DNA of 64,000 bases from Paraburkholderia panacisoli (GCF_008369935.1 NZ_VTUZ01000006.1:186001-250000), one strand, 5' to 3'. Shown: positions 8,952 to 18,255, counted from the first letter of the stretch. Notes: generated from the sequence alone by a model not told the origin. Translations and numbers: made by a program.

Positions 8952-9638
8952 ATGCGACTCCTTCTGATCGAAGATGACCGCCCCATCGCACGCGGCATCC
9001 AAAGCAGTCTCGAACAAGCCGGCTTCACCGTCGACATGGTCCACGACGGCATTTTCGCCGAACAGGCCCTTACGCAAAACCGTCACGAGCTGGTGATTCT
9101 CGACCTGGGGCTGCCCGGCATCGACGGCATGACGCTGCTCTCGCGCTTCCGTCAAAGCAATCGCCACACGCCGGTGATCATTCTCACCGCGCGCGACGAA
9201 TTGAACGACCGCGTTCAGGGCCTGAATTCCGGCGCCGACGACTACATGCTGAAGCCGTTCGAACCCGCCGAACTCGAAGCGCGCATCCGCGCAGTGATGC
9301 GCCGCAGCGGTCCGCACGGCGACATGCCGCGTCCGGAAGTGTCGCTCGGCGGTGTGCGTCTGTCGGGCGTCGATCGCCGCATCTTCAACGACGACAAGCC
9401 GCTCGAACTGTCGCCGCGTGAATTCGCGGTACTCGAAATGCTGCTGCTGCGTCACGGCCGAGTGGTCAGCAAGGCGCAACTGCAAGACCACCTGACGCAT
9501 TTCGGCGGCGATCTCGGCGACACCGCGATCGAAGTCTACGTGCACCGGGTGCGGAAAAAGCTCGAGAACTGCCGTGTCGAAATCGTCACGGTGCGCGGCT
9601 TTGGTTACCTGTTGCAGGAAATCCGCCAAGCCGCATAA
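8952..9638 (+). CDS. OmpR-family response regulator (TctD/QseB-like)
   Basis: A 228-residue response regulator. The receiver domain (residues 1-115) has the acidic pair EDD after LLLIE, the phosphoacceptor aspartate in LVILDLGLPG, the conserved Thr in IILTARD and the Lys in DDYMLKPFEP. A winged-helix domain (about 130-225) ends with EVYVHRVRKKL...VRGFGYLL. It is followed after 134 bp by its probable sensor kinase gene. No target gene is evident, although TctD-like systems often control tricarboxylate uptake and QseB-like systems virulence or motility. Confidence 0.9.
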   Translation: MRLLLIEDDRPIARGIQSSLEQAGFTVDMVHDGIFAEQALTQNRHELVILDLGLPGIDGMTLLSRFRQSNRHTPVIILTARDELNDRVQGLNSGADDYMLKPFEPAELEARIRAVMRRSGPHGDMPRPEVSLGGVRLSGVDRRIFNDDKPLELSPREFAVLEMLLLRHGRVVSKAQLQDHLTHFGGDLGDTAIEVYVHRVRKKLENCRVEIVTVRGFGYLLQEIRQAA

Positions 9639-9772
9639 TCGTCGTGAAGGCCGCGGACTTCGTCGCGGCCTGACGGCGCCGGGCCGGCGCCGCGCACTCG
9701 ATGCGCAGTTCGCCGGCATCCGGCGCATTTCACGGCGCCCCGCGCCGTTGCCTTTTTCCCGCGCGTTCGATC

Positions 9773-11278
9773 ATGCCCCAGCCGGCCGCCAATAGTCTGC
9801 GCCGCACGCTGCTGCGGCGCCTCGCTGCACCCCTTTCGCTGCTCGCTCTGATGAGCGGCCTGATCGCTTACTGGCTGGCGTGGCAGTACACGCAGCACGT
9901 CGTCGACCGCTCGCTCGCCGACCTCGCCACGGCCATCTCCAAACAGATCCAGATTGCCGGCCCGGACGCGCCGATCACCGTGCCGCCGCTAGCTCAAGCC
10001 ATGTTCTCCGATCCGGTCGAACAGCTCGTCTACCGGATCAGCAACGGCGAGACCGAAATCGCCGGCGACCACAACCTGCCGTTGCAAGGCACCAGCGTGC
10101 GCCGCATGCACTACGCGTACGTGTTCGAAACGCAGCATGAAGGCGTGACGGTGCGTGTCGCGCAGGTGCGCGTCGATCAGCCGACCGGCAATCCGATCGT
10201 CGTCGAAGTGGGTCAGCCGGTGCATCACCGGTTTCGCATTGCCGCCGAGTTTCTGATCGCGATCATGATGCCGCTGCTGTTGCTGCTGCTCGCGGGTTGG
10301 GTGATCGTGTGGCGTGTTGTGAATCAGCAGCTCAATCCGCTGACCGATCTTGCGGATTCGCTTAACCGGCAGACCCATACCTCGCTCGAACCAGTAGACG
10401 AAACCTATGTGCCGGTGGAAATCCGTCCGCTGACGGGCGCGCTGAACGCGTTGCTCGATCGCCTGAAAACCGCGCTTGACGGGCAGCGCAAGTTCATCGC
10501 CGACGCCGCGCATCAGTTGCGCACGCCGCTGACGGCTGTGAAGTTGCACGCGGAGCAGGCGGCCGTCGCGCGCGATCCGCAGCAAACGCTGACCGCCGTG
10601 CGGGAACTGCGCGCTGCGGCCGACCGCGCTGTGCGGCTGTCGAATCAACTGCTGTCGCTGGCGCGCGCGGAGCCGAGCGAACAGGCGGCCCGCTTCGTCA
10701 ACGTGGATATGTCTGCGCTCGCGTTCGATACCGGCGCGGAGTGGGTGCCGCGCGCGTTGACGTTCCATGTCGACCTCGGCTTCCAGCGCCTCGACGATCC
10801 ATCCAACGATCATCCGTTGATCGCGCGCGGCAATCCGGTGCTGCTGCACGAAGTGCTCGCCAATCTGCTGGATAACGCGCTCAAGTATGTGCCGCCTTCG
10901 CGCCTCGATGGCGGCCGCATCACGGTGACGGTTTCACAAACAGTGATCGACGAACTGCGCATGGCCGAGATCGTGGTCGAAGACAATGGGCCCGGCGTGC
11001 CGCACGCACAGCAAACGGACCTGTTCAAGCGCTTCTTCCGCGGCGACGGCCAGAGCGAAGCAGGTGTGGATACCGGCGCCGGTCTCGGTCTCGCGATCGT
11101 CCACGACATCATGGTCCTGCATCACGGCAGCGTGCATTACGAAGATGCGCCCGAAGGCGGCGCACGTTTCATCGTGCGTATTCCGCTCGTGCCGATCGAC
11201 GTTCAGAGCAACCCGCCGACTGCCGAACCATCCCGGCCGGCAAAAAAATCGGCGCACTCGGCGCCGGTGGACATGTGA
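9773..11278 (+). CDS. two-component sensor histidine kinase (TctE/QseC-like)
   Basis: The 501-residue inner-membrane kinase has a first membrane helix at about residues 15-38, a periplasmic 2CSK_N-type domain, a second helix (IAIMMPLLLLLLAGWVIVW), a short HAMP-like linker, and a dimerisation domain with H-box FIADAAHQLRTPLTAVKLH. The ATPase domain shows the N-box LLDNALKY, G1 VEDNGPGVP, F-box LFKRFFRG and G2 GAGLGLAIV. A Pro/Ser/Lys-rich tail follows. The ATG at 9773 (MPQPAANSLRR) places a basic segment before the first helix; the upstream extension to 9701 is less likely. It pairs with the response regulator directly upstream. Confidence 0.9.
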   Translation: MPQPAANSLRRTLLRRLAAPLSLLALMSGLIAYWLAWQYTQHVVDRSLADLATAISKQIQIAGPDAPITVPPLAQAMFSDPVEQLVYRISNGETEIAGDHNLPLQGTSVRRMHYAYVFETQHEGVTVRVAQVRVDQPTGNPIVVEVGQPVHHRFRIAAEFLIAIMMPLLLLLLAGWVIVWRVVNQQLNPLTDLADSLNRQTHTSLEPVDETYVPVEIRPLTGALNALLDRLKTALDGQRKFIADAAHQLRTPLTAVKLHAEQAAVARDPQQTLTAVRELRAAADRAVRLSNQLLSLARAEPSEQAARFVNVDMSALAFDTGAEWVPRALTFHVDLGFQRLDDPSNDHPLIARGNPVLLHEVLANLLDNALKYVPPSRLDGGRITVTVSQTVIDELRMAEIVVEDNGPGVPHAQQTDLFKRFFRGDGQSEAGVDTGAGLGLAIVHDIMVLHHGSVHYEDAPEGGARFIVRIPLVPIDVQSNPPTAEPSRPAKKSAHSAPVDM

Positions 11279-11293
11279 CTGTCTAGCTGCTCA

Positions 11294-11339
11294 ACGGGCT
11301 GCGGCGAGTTCACTGACGTGAGCGGCTCGCGCAGCCCGT
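11294..11339. terminator. hairpin between convergent kinase and SET-domain genes
   Basis: ACGGGCTGCG at 11294-11303 pairs perfectly with CGCAGCCCGT at 11330-11339, with additional inner pairing (CGAG/CTCG). It lies in the 64-bp gap between two convergent genes. There is no U-tract, so it may act as a weak bidirectional terminator or a 3'-end stabiliser. Confidence 0.5.
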
Positions 11340-11342
11340 GGT

Positions 11343-11846
11343 TCATTTCTTCTTCGCCTTCTTTGCCGCCTTGACGGATTTGCCCGCGCCCTTCTCTCTC
11401 TCCGGCGGAGCCAGCATCGTGCCACGGCACTTGCGCGCGCCGCAGCGGCATTCGTATTCCTTCTTGAGCTTCTTGGTCTGACGCGCGTCGATCACGAGGC
11501 CGTAGTCGTAAAAGATCTCCTCGCCTTCTGCAATGTCGCGCAGCGCGTGCACGTACACGTGACCGTCGATTTCTTCCGCTTCGCAGTTCGGCGCGCAAGA
11601 ATGATTGATCCAGCGCGCGCTGTTGCCGTCCACTTTGCCGTCGATCACCTTGCCGCTGTCGAGTGCAAAATAGAACGTGTGATTCGGTTCGGCCGGATTG
11701 TGCGGATGACGGCGCAATGCTTCTTTCCAAGAGATCCGTTCGCCCTTGTATTCGATTAGCCGCTCGCCGGCCGCAATCGGTTCGAGGGCAAACACGCCTT
11801 TGCCGTGCACACCCGAACGACGCACGGCGATCCTGCGTGAACTCAT
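11343..11846 (-). CDS. SET-domain protein-lysine methyltransferase
   Basis: A 167-residue bacterial SET protein. Residues about 1-120 hold the SET fold: GVHGKGVFA for S-adenosylmethionine binding, WINHSCAPNCE with the pseudoknot NHS motif, and GEEIFYDYG with the catalytic Tyr. A post-SET-like zinc motif follows (ECRCGARKCRG) and then a lysine-rich tail (KSVKAAKKAKKK). It starts at ATG 11846 (MSSRRIAVRRSG); the longer frame to 11999 is not supported. The substrate is unknown. The basic tail resembles that of histone-like proteins and could bind nucleic acid or be a self-methylation target (inference). Confidence 0.85.
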   Translation of the reverse strand: MSSRRIAVRRSGVHGKGVFALEPIAAGERLIEYKGERISWKEALRRHPHNPAEPNHTFYFALDSGKVIDGKVDGNSARWINHSCAPNCEAEEIDGHVYVHALRDIAEGEEIFYDYGLVIDARQTKKLKKEYECRCGARKCRGTMLAPPEREKGAGKSVKAAKKAKKK

Positions 11847-12066
11847 TGAATGAATCCTTGTGAAGAACTGGGGATGAAGTCCGGCAGCCGCCTGAGACGC
11901 CCGCGTCTGACGCGCTGCTCGTTTTCTGAAGCGGATAGCAAACGCGGCGCCCTGCGAGCGCCGCGTCGACTTGCGACGCTCACGCGCCACATCCGGCATC
12001 CTACACGTTCAAGACAGCTTCGTTCAACCGTCAAAAAGACACGTTGCACAACGCGCGTGGCTGGCT

Positions 12067-13179
12067 TTACCGTTGTCCAAACGAAATATCGCCAAACAGC
12101 GCTTTCTGTTCGCGCGGTTGCGAACGCCAATACTGCGGCGGCGCTTCGACCGTCGCGCCCAGTTGCGCTGCTGCGTGCCACGGCCAACGCGGGTTGTACA
12201 GCAACGCGCGAGCCAGTGCGATCAGATCGGCGTCGCCCGCTTCGATCAGTTGCTCGGCGTGCAGCGGGTCGGTGATCAGGCCGACGCCGATAGTCGTGAG
12301 ACCCGTGGCGTGCTTGACCGCCTTCGCGAACGGAATCTGGTAGCCCGGCTCCAGCGGAATCTTTTGCAACGGCGACACGCCACCCGACGAGACGTCGATC
12401 CAGTCGCAACCGCGCTTTTCCAATTCGTGCGCGAAGGCAATCGTGTCGTCGAGCGACCAGCCGCCTTCGACCCAGTCGGTCGCGGAGACCCGCACCCCGA
12501 CCGGCTTGTCGGCTGGGAATGCGGCGCGCACGATGTCGAAGATCTCGAGCGGAAAGCGCATGCGGTTTTCGAGCGAACCGCCGTAGTCGTCGTCGCGTTG
12601 ATTGGCGATTGGCGAGAGGAATTGATGCAGCAGATAACCATGCGCCGCGTGCACTTCCAATGCGTCGATGCCGAGGCGCGCCGCGCGCCGCGCCGATGCT
12701 GCGAACGCTTCGCGAATGCGGTTCAGTCCGGCCAAATCGAGCGCGAGAGGCGGCTCTTCGCCAGCCTTGTGCGGCAACGCGGACGGCGCATGCGGCAGCC
12801 AGCCGCCTTGCGATACGGGAATCAGCTGGCCTCCTTCCCACGGCACATGGCTCGACGCCTTGCGCCCTGCGTGCGCCAACTGCATCGTCACGTTGATATG
12901 AGAATGTTTGCGGATCGCGGCCAGCACCGGCACGAGCGCGGCTTCGGTGACGTCGTCCCACAGACCGAGATCCCCCGGCGTGATGCGGCCATCCGGCTCG
13001 ACCGACGTCGCCTCGATGAACAACATGCCGGCGCCTGACAACGCGAGACTGCCGAGGTGGATCATGTGCCACGCCGTCGCCTCGCCACGTTCGGCGGAAT
13101 ACTGGCACATCGGGGACACGACGATACGATTGGGAAGCGTCACGCTACGCAGCGTGAGCGGAGAAAAAAGCGCGCTCAT
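12067..13179 (-). CDS. NADH:flavin oxidoreductase, Old Yellow Enzyme family (YqjM/NamA-like)
   Basis: The 370-residue FMN-dependent TIM-barrel ene-reductase reduces activated C=C bonds of enones, quinones or nitro compounds with NAD(P)H. The N-terminal NRIVVSPMCQYSAERG segment carries the YqjM-class cysteine, and the substrate-binding and phosphate-binding stretches are seen as QLAHAGRKAS, VHAAHGYLLHQFLSP and DDYGGSLENR. The length matches the class. It is transcribed with the glutamine amidotransferase and MarR genes on the minus strand, but the gaps (73 and 131 bp) do not prove an operon. Confidence 0.9.
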   Translation of the reverse strand: MSALFSPLTLRSVTLPNRIVVSPMCQYSAERGEATAWHMIHLGSLALSGAGMLFIEATSVEPDGRITPGDLGLWDDVTEAALVPVLAAIRKHSHINVTMQLAHAGRKASSHVPWEGGQLIPVSQGGWLPHAPSALPHKAGEEPPLALDLAGLNRIREAFAASARRAARLGIDALEVHAAHGYLLHQFLSPIANQRDDDYGGSLENRMRFPLEIFDIVRAAFPADKPVGVRVSATDWVEGGWSLDDTIAFAHELEKRGCDWIDVSSGGVSPLQKIPLEPGYQIPFAKAVKHATGLTTIGVGLITDPLHAEQLIEAGDADLIALARALLYNPRWPWHAAAQLGATVEAPPQYWRSQPREQKALFGDISFGQR

Positions 13180-13252
13180 GGATTACGCCCAGTAGAAGCC
13201 CGAGAGCGATTGAGCATAGCACCGCGGGCGGTTTACTGCATGAACCACCGGG

Positions 13253-13966
13253 TCAGCAGCGGGCCTCGACCTGATCGAGCCATTCGCCAAACATCCGGCG
13301 TGCGGCGGCTTCGAGTGCGGGACCGAATTGCGCGGTCTCGGCGCGCAACCGGCGCGCGTCGATACCCTGCATGGCAAGCTCGCCCGCATTGCCGATCAGC
13401 CAGGGCTCGAACCGGTCGGTGCGAATCTCAGGATGACATTGCAAGCCCAGCACATGATTGCCCCAGGCGAACGCCTGGTTCTCGCAGGCTGGCGTCGACG
13501 CGAGGCGCGTCGCGTTGTCGGGCAAATCGAATGTGTCACCGTGCCAATGCATCATCGACGTATGCGCGCCGTCCAGATGACGCAGCGGCGAAGCGCGGCC
13601 GGCATCGGTCAAGGCAAGCGGCGTCCAACCGATTTCCGTATGGCCTGAAGGATAGACCCGCGCGCCGAGTACACGCGCGATCAATTGCGCGCCCAGGCAG
13701 ATACCGAGCGTCGGCAAACCAGCTGCAATGCGTTTCTCGATCAGCGACAGCAGCGGCACGAGGGTTGGGTAAAGCGCGTCGTCGGTTGCGCAGATCGGGC
13801 CGCCGAGCACCACCATCAGCGACGCGGTGAGCGGGTTCGGCGCGTTGACACGGGCAAAGCCCACATCGAGATAGCGGACCGGGCACCCGCGCTCGCCGAG
13901 CACCATCTCAAGACTGCCCAGATCCTCGAAGTGCACATGACGAACGGCCAGTACTTCGCGATTCAT
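13253..13966 (-). CDS. class I glutamine amidotransferase-like protein
   Basis: A 237-residue stand-alone GATase1 domain of the type annotated as GMP synthase-like. The nucleophile Cys lies in LGICLGAQLIA, and the catalytic His in LGLQCHPEIR followed by an acidic/aromatic partner (TDRFEPWL); HWHGDTFDLP is also conserved in this subgroup. There is no synthetase domain, so it may hydrolyse gamma-glutamyl compounds or serve a partner not encoded nearby. It lies between the Old Yellow Enzyme gene and a MarR regulator on the same strand. Confidence 0.85.
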   Translation of the reverse strand: MNREVLAVRHVHFEDLGSLEMVLGERGCPVRYLDVGFARVNAPNPLTASLMVVLGGPICATDDALYPTLVPLLSLIEKRIAAGLPTLGICLGAQLIARVLGARVYPSGHTEIGWTPLALTDAGRASPLRHLDGAHTSMMHWHGDTFDLPDNATRLASTPACENQAFAWGNHVLGLQCHPEIRTDRFEPWLIGNAGELAMQGIDARRLRAETAQFGPALEAAARRMFGEWLDQVEARC

Positions 13967-14097
13967 CGCCCTGCCCCATCTTCAGGTTGACTAAAGACTT
14001 GCCGCTACGCGGCGCCGGCCAGTTCGCCGGCGGCGGCCCAGGCCGCCCGTCGAAGCCGGCCCGGGCAGTGTAGCGGATTGTCCCGAAAGAGGCCGCC

Positions 14098-14736
14098 TTA
14101 CTGGGCGAAGATCTTCCAGGTCTTCTTCTGGGTGGCGACGTCGGCGGTTTCGTGCACCGAGCAATCCAGACGCAGATCCGTGTCCGACATGTTCATGTCG
14201 AGCAACGCGCAGTGATGCGGCGTCTTCTTCGGATTCTTGCTCGGCTCGAAGTGCGTGCAGCTCAGGCACATGCGGTGCGGCGGAATGTTGCCTTGTGCTT
14301 CGAGCTGATGCACGGTCTTGAGCAACGTGCGATAGAAGACGGCCTGCTCGTCGTCGCGCAACGCGCCGACTGCCTTGGCCAGAAAGTCCGGCCATTGCGC
14401 CGCGCGCTTCGCAGCCGTGCGGCCACGCGCCGTCAGGCGGACCGCGAGGGCGCGGCCGTCGTCCAGCGCACGGCGCTTTTCGACCAGGCCTTTGCTCTCG
14501 AGCGTGCTGACCGCGTCGCTGGTGGTCGCGGCGGTCAAGGCCGTTTCACGGGCGATTTCGCCAAGGCGCATTGGGCCCTTACGCTGCATCAACAAGACCA
14601 GGATTTCGCCCTGAGTCGGCGTGAGGCCCGCGCCTTCAGCCCATTCCCAGGCCTGGCTTCGCATCGCCGTGCTCAATCGCAATAGGCTGTGGGTCACTCG
14701 TCCCGTCGCCTGTTCTCCGTATACGCCTTCGCTCAT
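14098..14736 (-). CDS. MarR-family regulator with cysteine-rich C-terminal extension
   Basis: Residues about 15-140 form a MarR winged-helix domain (GLTPTQGEILVLLMQ, then ALTAATTSDAVSTLESKGLVEKR in parts). About 60 further residues contain a CLSCTHF pair, then HHCALL and LDCSVHE, a C-x2-C...HC...C-x2-H arrangement suggestive of a zinc or iron-sulfur site. That tail is not part of the standard MarR fold and suggests metal or redox sensing (inference). I start at the ATG at 14736 (MSEGVYGEQ); an ATG at 14763 would add nine residues. Its upstream region adjoins the first DnaA-box element. Confidence 0.85.
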   Translation of the reverse strand: MSEGVYGEQATGRVTHSLLRLSTAMRSQAWEWAEGAGLTPTQGEILVLLMQRKGPMRLGEIARETALTAATTSDAVSTLESKGLVEKRRALDDGRALAVRLTARGRTAAKRAAQWPDFLAKAVGALRDDEQAVFYRTLLKTVHQLEAQGNIPPHRMCLSCTHFEPSKNPKKTPHHCALLDMNMSDTDLRLDCSVHETADVATQKKTWKIFAQ

Positions 14737-14930
14737 AGTCTTCGATTCGTTTATTGACAGCATTCGCGCGATGCCGGTGAACTGCTTGCCGACCTCGCCC
14801 GTAGCCTGTGTGGGGTAGCTTCGTCAACCGCGGACGAAACCGTTTCTACTATCTCAAAAATTTACCGCCTTGCAAGCCCAAGCCGGTGAAAACGACATTC
14901 TATGCGAGAGCGGCAAATCGTACAGCTAAC

Positions 14931-15167
14931 TTATCCAACGCGCTCTGTGGATAACCACGGTAAAACAAGTGGACAGCGTGTGCAGCGACTCTTGATAAGC
15001 ATTCAGACCGTGCCGGGCGGTCTCGAACCTATTCTCGTTTACCGCTTCCGGCGCCCCGCTAGCCAGTCTGATTGTAGTTTACGCAGCATGTTGACTTTGC
15101 AGGGAATTATTCAGTTGTCCACAGGCTGATGCAATGCTTGTTAACTACTACCTTTGTATACGTAAAC
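14931..15167. other. DnaA-box/GTWWAC element, left copy (origin-like)
   Basis: This lies in the 535-bp gene-free stretch between the MarR and YbdK genes. TTATCCAA (14931-14938) faces GTGGATAA (14947-14954) with an 8-nt spacer; the second forms a perfect DnaA box (TGTGGATAA, 14946-14954). A third box TTGTCCACA (15115-15123, one mismatch) is followed by CTTGTTAACT (15137-15146), GTATAC (15156-15161) and GTAAAC (15162-15167). GTTTAC also occurs at 15037 and 15077. An inverted, similarly organised copy lies at 18256-18554. It could be a replication origin half, a DnaA-titration site or a DnaA-regulated promoter. Confidence 0.6.
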
Positions 15168-15216
15168 TTTAGAAAAACCTGAAGGCCTGCGACCTGGAAA
15201 TTTTCATTACGAAAAA

Positions 15217-15237
15217 AAACCCGCTCGAAGCGGGTTT
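15217..15237 (-). terminator. Rho-independent terminator after the YbdK-type gene
   Basis: AAACCCGCT (15217-15225) and AGCGGGTTT (15229-15237) form a 9-bp stem with a 3-nt loop. On the minus strand it is followed by a run of U residues (plus-strand A-tract 15212-15219). It sits 35 bp after the stop codon of the minus-strand gene. Confidence 0.88.
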
Positions 15238-15271
15238 CCTCAAGGTTTCACCTATGCAACGCCGTCCACGA

Positions 15272-16387
15272 CTAGGCTCGCCACTGCAGACACTGCTGCC
15301 GTACAGCTTCGTGCAAGGACTTTTCCTGCGCGAAAACACTGCGCAGCCACGTCGCATCGTTCATCTGCCCGCGAGCAATCGCCCCGATTTCGGCAAGCGC
15401 GTTGCCCGACCCCAGCGCCTCGGCATGCGGCGCGATCAGTTGGAGCGTTTCGAGGATGTCCTCGGAAATCGTCTTGCGTTCGCCCGTTTGCGGATTGATG
15501 CAGGTGCCGGCCAGACCGAATCGGCATGCTTCGAAGCGATTGAACGTGTAGACGAGATAGTCGTCTTCCTTGGGCGTGATCGGCTTGTCCAGCAACAGGT
15601 GCCGGGCCAGCGTCTGGATGTAGCACGCAATCGCCGCGGCGCGGTCCACCGAAAACGGCGTGTCCATCACGCGAACTTCGATCGTGCCGAAACCCGGCTT
15701 CGGCCGGATGTCCCAGTAAAAGTCCTTCATGCTGTTGACCACGCCGGTCTGGACCATCTTCGAGAAGTATTCCTCGAAGCTGTCCCACGTCAGCACGAAC
15801 GGCGCGCGGCCCGACAACGGAAACGCGAACACGGAATTCAGTCGTGCCGAATGAAAACCGGTGTCGACGCCCTGCACGAACGGCGACGACGCGGACAGCG
15901 CGATGAAATGCGGAATGAAGCGCGACATCGAATGCAGCAGATAGAGCGCGCTGTCCGGATTCGGGCAACCGATGTGTACGTGCTGGCCGAACACCGTGAA
16001 CTGCTTCGCAAGATAGCCGTATAGCTCGGAAATATACTGAAAGCGCGGCGTATCGACGATCTGCCGCTCGCTCCATTGCTGGAATGCGTGCGTGCCGCCG
16101 CCGCACAAGCCGACGTTCAGGTGATCGGCCGCCGACACCAGCGTGTCGCGAATCTTGCGCAAGTCGGTGACGGCCTGCTCGTGTGTCGTGCAAATGTCGG
16201 TCGACAACTCGATCATGCTTTCGGTGATTTCCGGCGTGATGTTGCCGGGAATCTTTTCGTCCTTGATGAGACGCAGCAGATCCGTACCGGCTTTGGTCAG
16301 ATCATAATCGTGCGTATTCACGATCTGCATTTCGAGTTCGACCCCGAACGTGAACGGTTTCGAATCGATGAAGGGTTCGAGTGACAT
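15272..16387 (-). CDS. YbdK-family carboxylate-amine ligase (putative glutamate-cysteine ligase type 2)
   Basis: The 371-residue protein has the GCS2 fold: [12 protein letters not shown] at the N-terminus with metal-binding glutamates, [12 protein letters not shown], the [11 protein letters not shown] segment and [10 protein letters not shown]. YbdK proteins join a carboxylate to an amine with ATP; E. coli YbdK has weak glutamate-cysteine ligase activity in vitro. A conventional gshA is present in this window at 41.5-43.1 kb, so this is likely a paralogue with a different preferred substrate. It is flanked by the antiporter gene upstream and a strong terminator downstream. Confidence 0.88.
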   Translation of the reverse strand: MSLEPFIDSKPFTFGVELEMQIVNTHDYDLTKAGTDLLRLIKDEKIPGNITPEITESMIELSTDICTTHEQAVTDLRKIRDTLVSAADHLNVGLCGGGTHAFQQWSERQIVDTPRFQYISELYGYLAKQFTVFGQHVHIGCPNPDSALYLLHSMSRFIPHFIALSASSPFVQGVDTGFHSARLNSVFAFPLSGRAPFVLTWDSFEEYFSKMVQTGVVNSMKDFYWDIRPKPGFGTIEVRVMDTPFSVDRAAAIACYIQTLARHLLLDKPITPKEDDYLVYTFNRFEACRFGLAGTCINPQTGERKTISEDILETLQLIAPHAEALGSGNALAEIGAIARGQMNDATWLRSVFAQEKSLHEAVRQQCLQWRA

Positions 16388-16500
16388 AACGTCCCCTGAG
16401 TCAGGTCGGCAGGGCAGTTGTCACATGCCCGGCCGTTTTTTGAGTCGGATGAACTGAATGAAGCGTGGCGCACCTGGAGCGAGCGGCGTGCGCTGACCGC

Positions 16501-17706
16501 CTACTCTTCGCGCCGCTCGGCCACCAGCGCGAGGCTGCGATAGACGAGCCACGGCCCGAGAATCTGCAGCACGAAAATCGAACACATCACGATAGCGCGC
16601 AATTGCGGGTCGAAATTCGGATAGAGATTGTAGGTGTCGTCGACCAGCAGATAAGCGAGCGCTGACATCGGCGATAACGACAAACCGAGCGCCATCCCCT
16701 GCTTCCAGTTCAGGCCGCTCGGCTTGGCAAACGCCATCACGCCGACCAGTTTCGCGACCAGACGCGCAACAATCAGACCCAGCGCCGCGACTCCGCCGAG
16801 CGCAATGTGTTTCCACTCGAACGAAGTCAGCGTCAGCACGAACAGAATCACGGTCAGCAACCAGCCCGCCGTGCCGAAATGCTGCGGCCACAGTTGCGGC
16901 CGCGCCTCATGATTTTTCACGATGATACCGGCGGCCAGCAACGCGAGAATGGTCGACAGCTTGAACAGATGCGCGACCGCGATCGCCAGCAGCACGAGGC
17001 CGAACAACGCGACAAACGAATGCTCGTCCTGCATGTTCAGACGGCGATAGAAGAACGTGCAGGTGCGCGCGAGCAGATACGCGAGCACGAGCGAGCCGAT
17101 CAGCAGATAAAGCGGTTGCAGAATGGTCGCGAAAACGTTGCCGTATACCTCTTGATGCAACCAGCTCGACACCAGCTTTTCAATCACCACCGCATACATG
17201 CTGTTCAGCGCGGTCAAGGTCAGCAGACGCTGGGTCACCTGCCCTTCCGCGCGCAATTCTGTTTTGAGCTGGATCACCATCGCGGGCGAAGTCGCCATCG
17301 CAATCGCGGCGAGCACTGTCGCCACCATCAGCGGCACGTTCAGGAACAGCAACACAGGCAGCACGAACGCGAAAGTTAGCGTGGCTTCGGCCACGCTCGA
17401 CAGGATCAGCCACGGATTGCGGCGAATCCAGCGCAAATCGAGCCGGCTGCCGAGTTCGAATAACAGTAAACCGAGCGCGACATCGAGCAACGGCCGCGCG
17501 GCGTTCGCGGAATCCGCATCGATCACGCCGAAGCCGGCCGCGCCAGCAATCAGACCAATGACCGCATACCCGGAAATGCGTGGCAAACGCCATGCGCGAT
17601 AGCACAGCTCACCGCATAGACCGGCGGCGAGCAACGCGAGACCAGCCCAAAAGATGGCGTCGGGTGAGAGCGGCCAGGCTGGAAAAAATGAAAACGCCGA
17701 ATTCAT
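16501..17706 (-). CDS. cation:proton antiporter (CPA2-type Na+/H+ exchanger domain)
   Basis: The 401-residue integral membrane protein has about 11-12 hydrophobic helices of the Na_H_Exchanger fold. Visible hallmarks are GYAVIGLIAGAAGFG in the second or third helix, LLLFELGSRLDL, and TSPAMVIQLKTELRAEG with the TSP unwinding motif used by CPA2 proteins. There is no RCK/TrkA-N nucleotide-binding domain, unlike KefB/KefC. It would exchange K+ or Na+ for protons. A 113-bp gap separates it from the YbdK-type gene downstream on the same strand. Confidence 0.85.
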   Translation of the reverse strand: MNSAFSFFPAWPLSPDAIFWAGLALLAAGLCGELCYRAWRLPRISGYAVIGLIAGAAGFGVIDADSANAARPLLDVALGLLLFELGSRLDLRWIRRNPWLILSSVAEATLTFAFVLPVLLFLNVPLMVATVLAAIAMATSPAMVIQLKTELRAEGQVTQRLLTLTALNSMYAVVIEKLVSSWLHQEVYGNVFATILQPLYLLIGSLVLAYLLARTCTFFYRRLNMQDEHSFVALFGLVLLAIAVAHLFKLSTILALLAAGIIVKNHEARPQLWPQHFGTAGWLLTVILFVLTLTSFEWKHIALGGVAALGLIVARLVAKLVGVMAFAKPSGLNWKQGMALGLSLSPMSALAYLLVDDTYNLYPNFDPQLRAIVMCSIFVLQILGPWLVYRSLALVAERREE

Positions 17707-18086
17707 CGTGATGGATTCTCCTTTGCAGCAACCGCAGACGATACGAACCGGCGCAAACGCCGGCGAGCAAGTGGGCGCGTCGGACGCTCACTGTCGCAAT
17801 CGCTTCGCGTGGTCTGCGTTGCGAGATTTTTGTGATCGGATGATCTGAATGCACCGCAGCCGCGTGGAACCCGGCACATTCGAGGATGCGGCTGTAGCAA
17901 CTGGGACGGTGAAAGAACGCCGTCGACGTTGAATCAGATTCTGATTGACCGGCGCCGTTCCGTTGCTACGTGCGCTGCCGATGGCGACGCACGACGCGGA
18001 AAAGAACGGCGATTGTGCCATAGCTTTTTCAGCCTTGACCGAAAAGACACCATCATGCAGGCAAAACGGTAAAAACGTACGTTATC

Positions 18087-18102
18087 TTCCGCACGTGAGG
18101 AA
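18087..18102. repeat. CACGTG-centred palindrome
   Basis: TTCCGCACGTGAGGAA is symmetric except for the single G/A pair next to the CACGTG core. The core recalls ParB-binding parS sites, but the outer bases do not match the consensus I know for Burkholderia parS. It lies in the 843-bp gene-free region 17707-18549, which otherwise holds a small perfect palindrome (AATCAG/CTGATT, 17932-17946) and the right DnaA-box element. Confidence 0.35.
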
Positions 18103-18255
18103 AAAGCGACCTTTATATCCCAGGATCCGATCGCGGCGAACGAGCAGATTGACCGCTGCACGTGTGCTTTTCGGGACATTGCCGGAAAAGAATTGCGCCG
18201 GTTTTGAAGAAGGTTCGGGCTAGCCGATGAGCACGGCGTCAGCCTCGGCCTTGCT

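Noticed and set aside
8817..9728. A 303-codon minus-strand frame opposite the response regulator
   Set aside because: Shadow frame; the plus-strand receiver and winged-helix motifs are complete.
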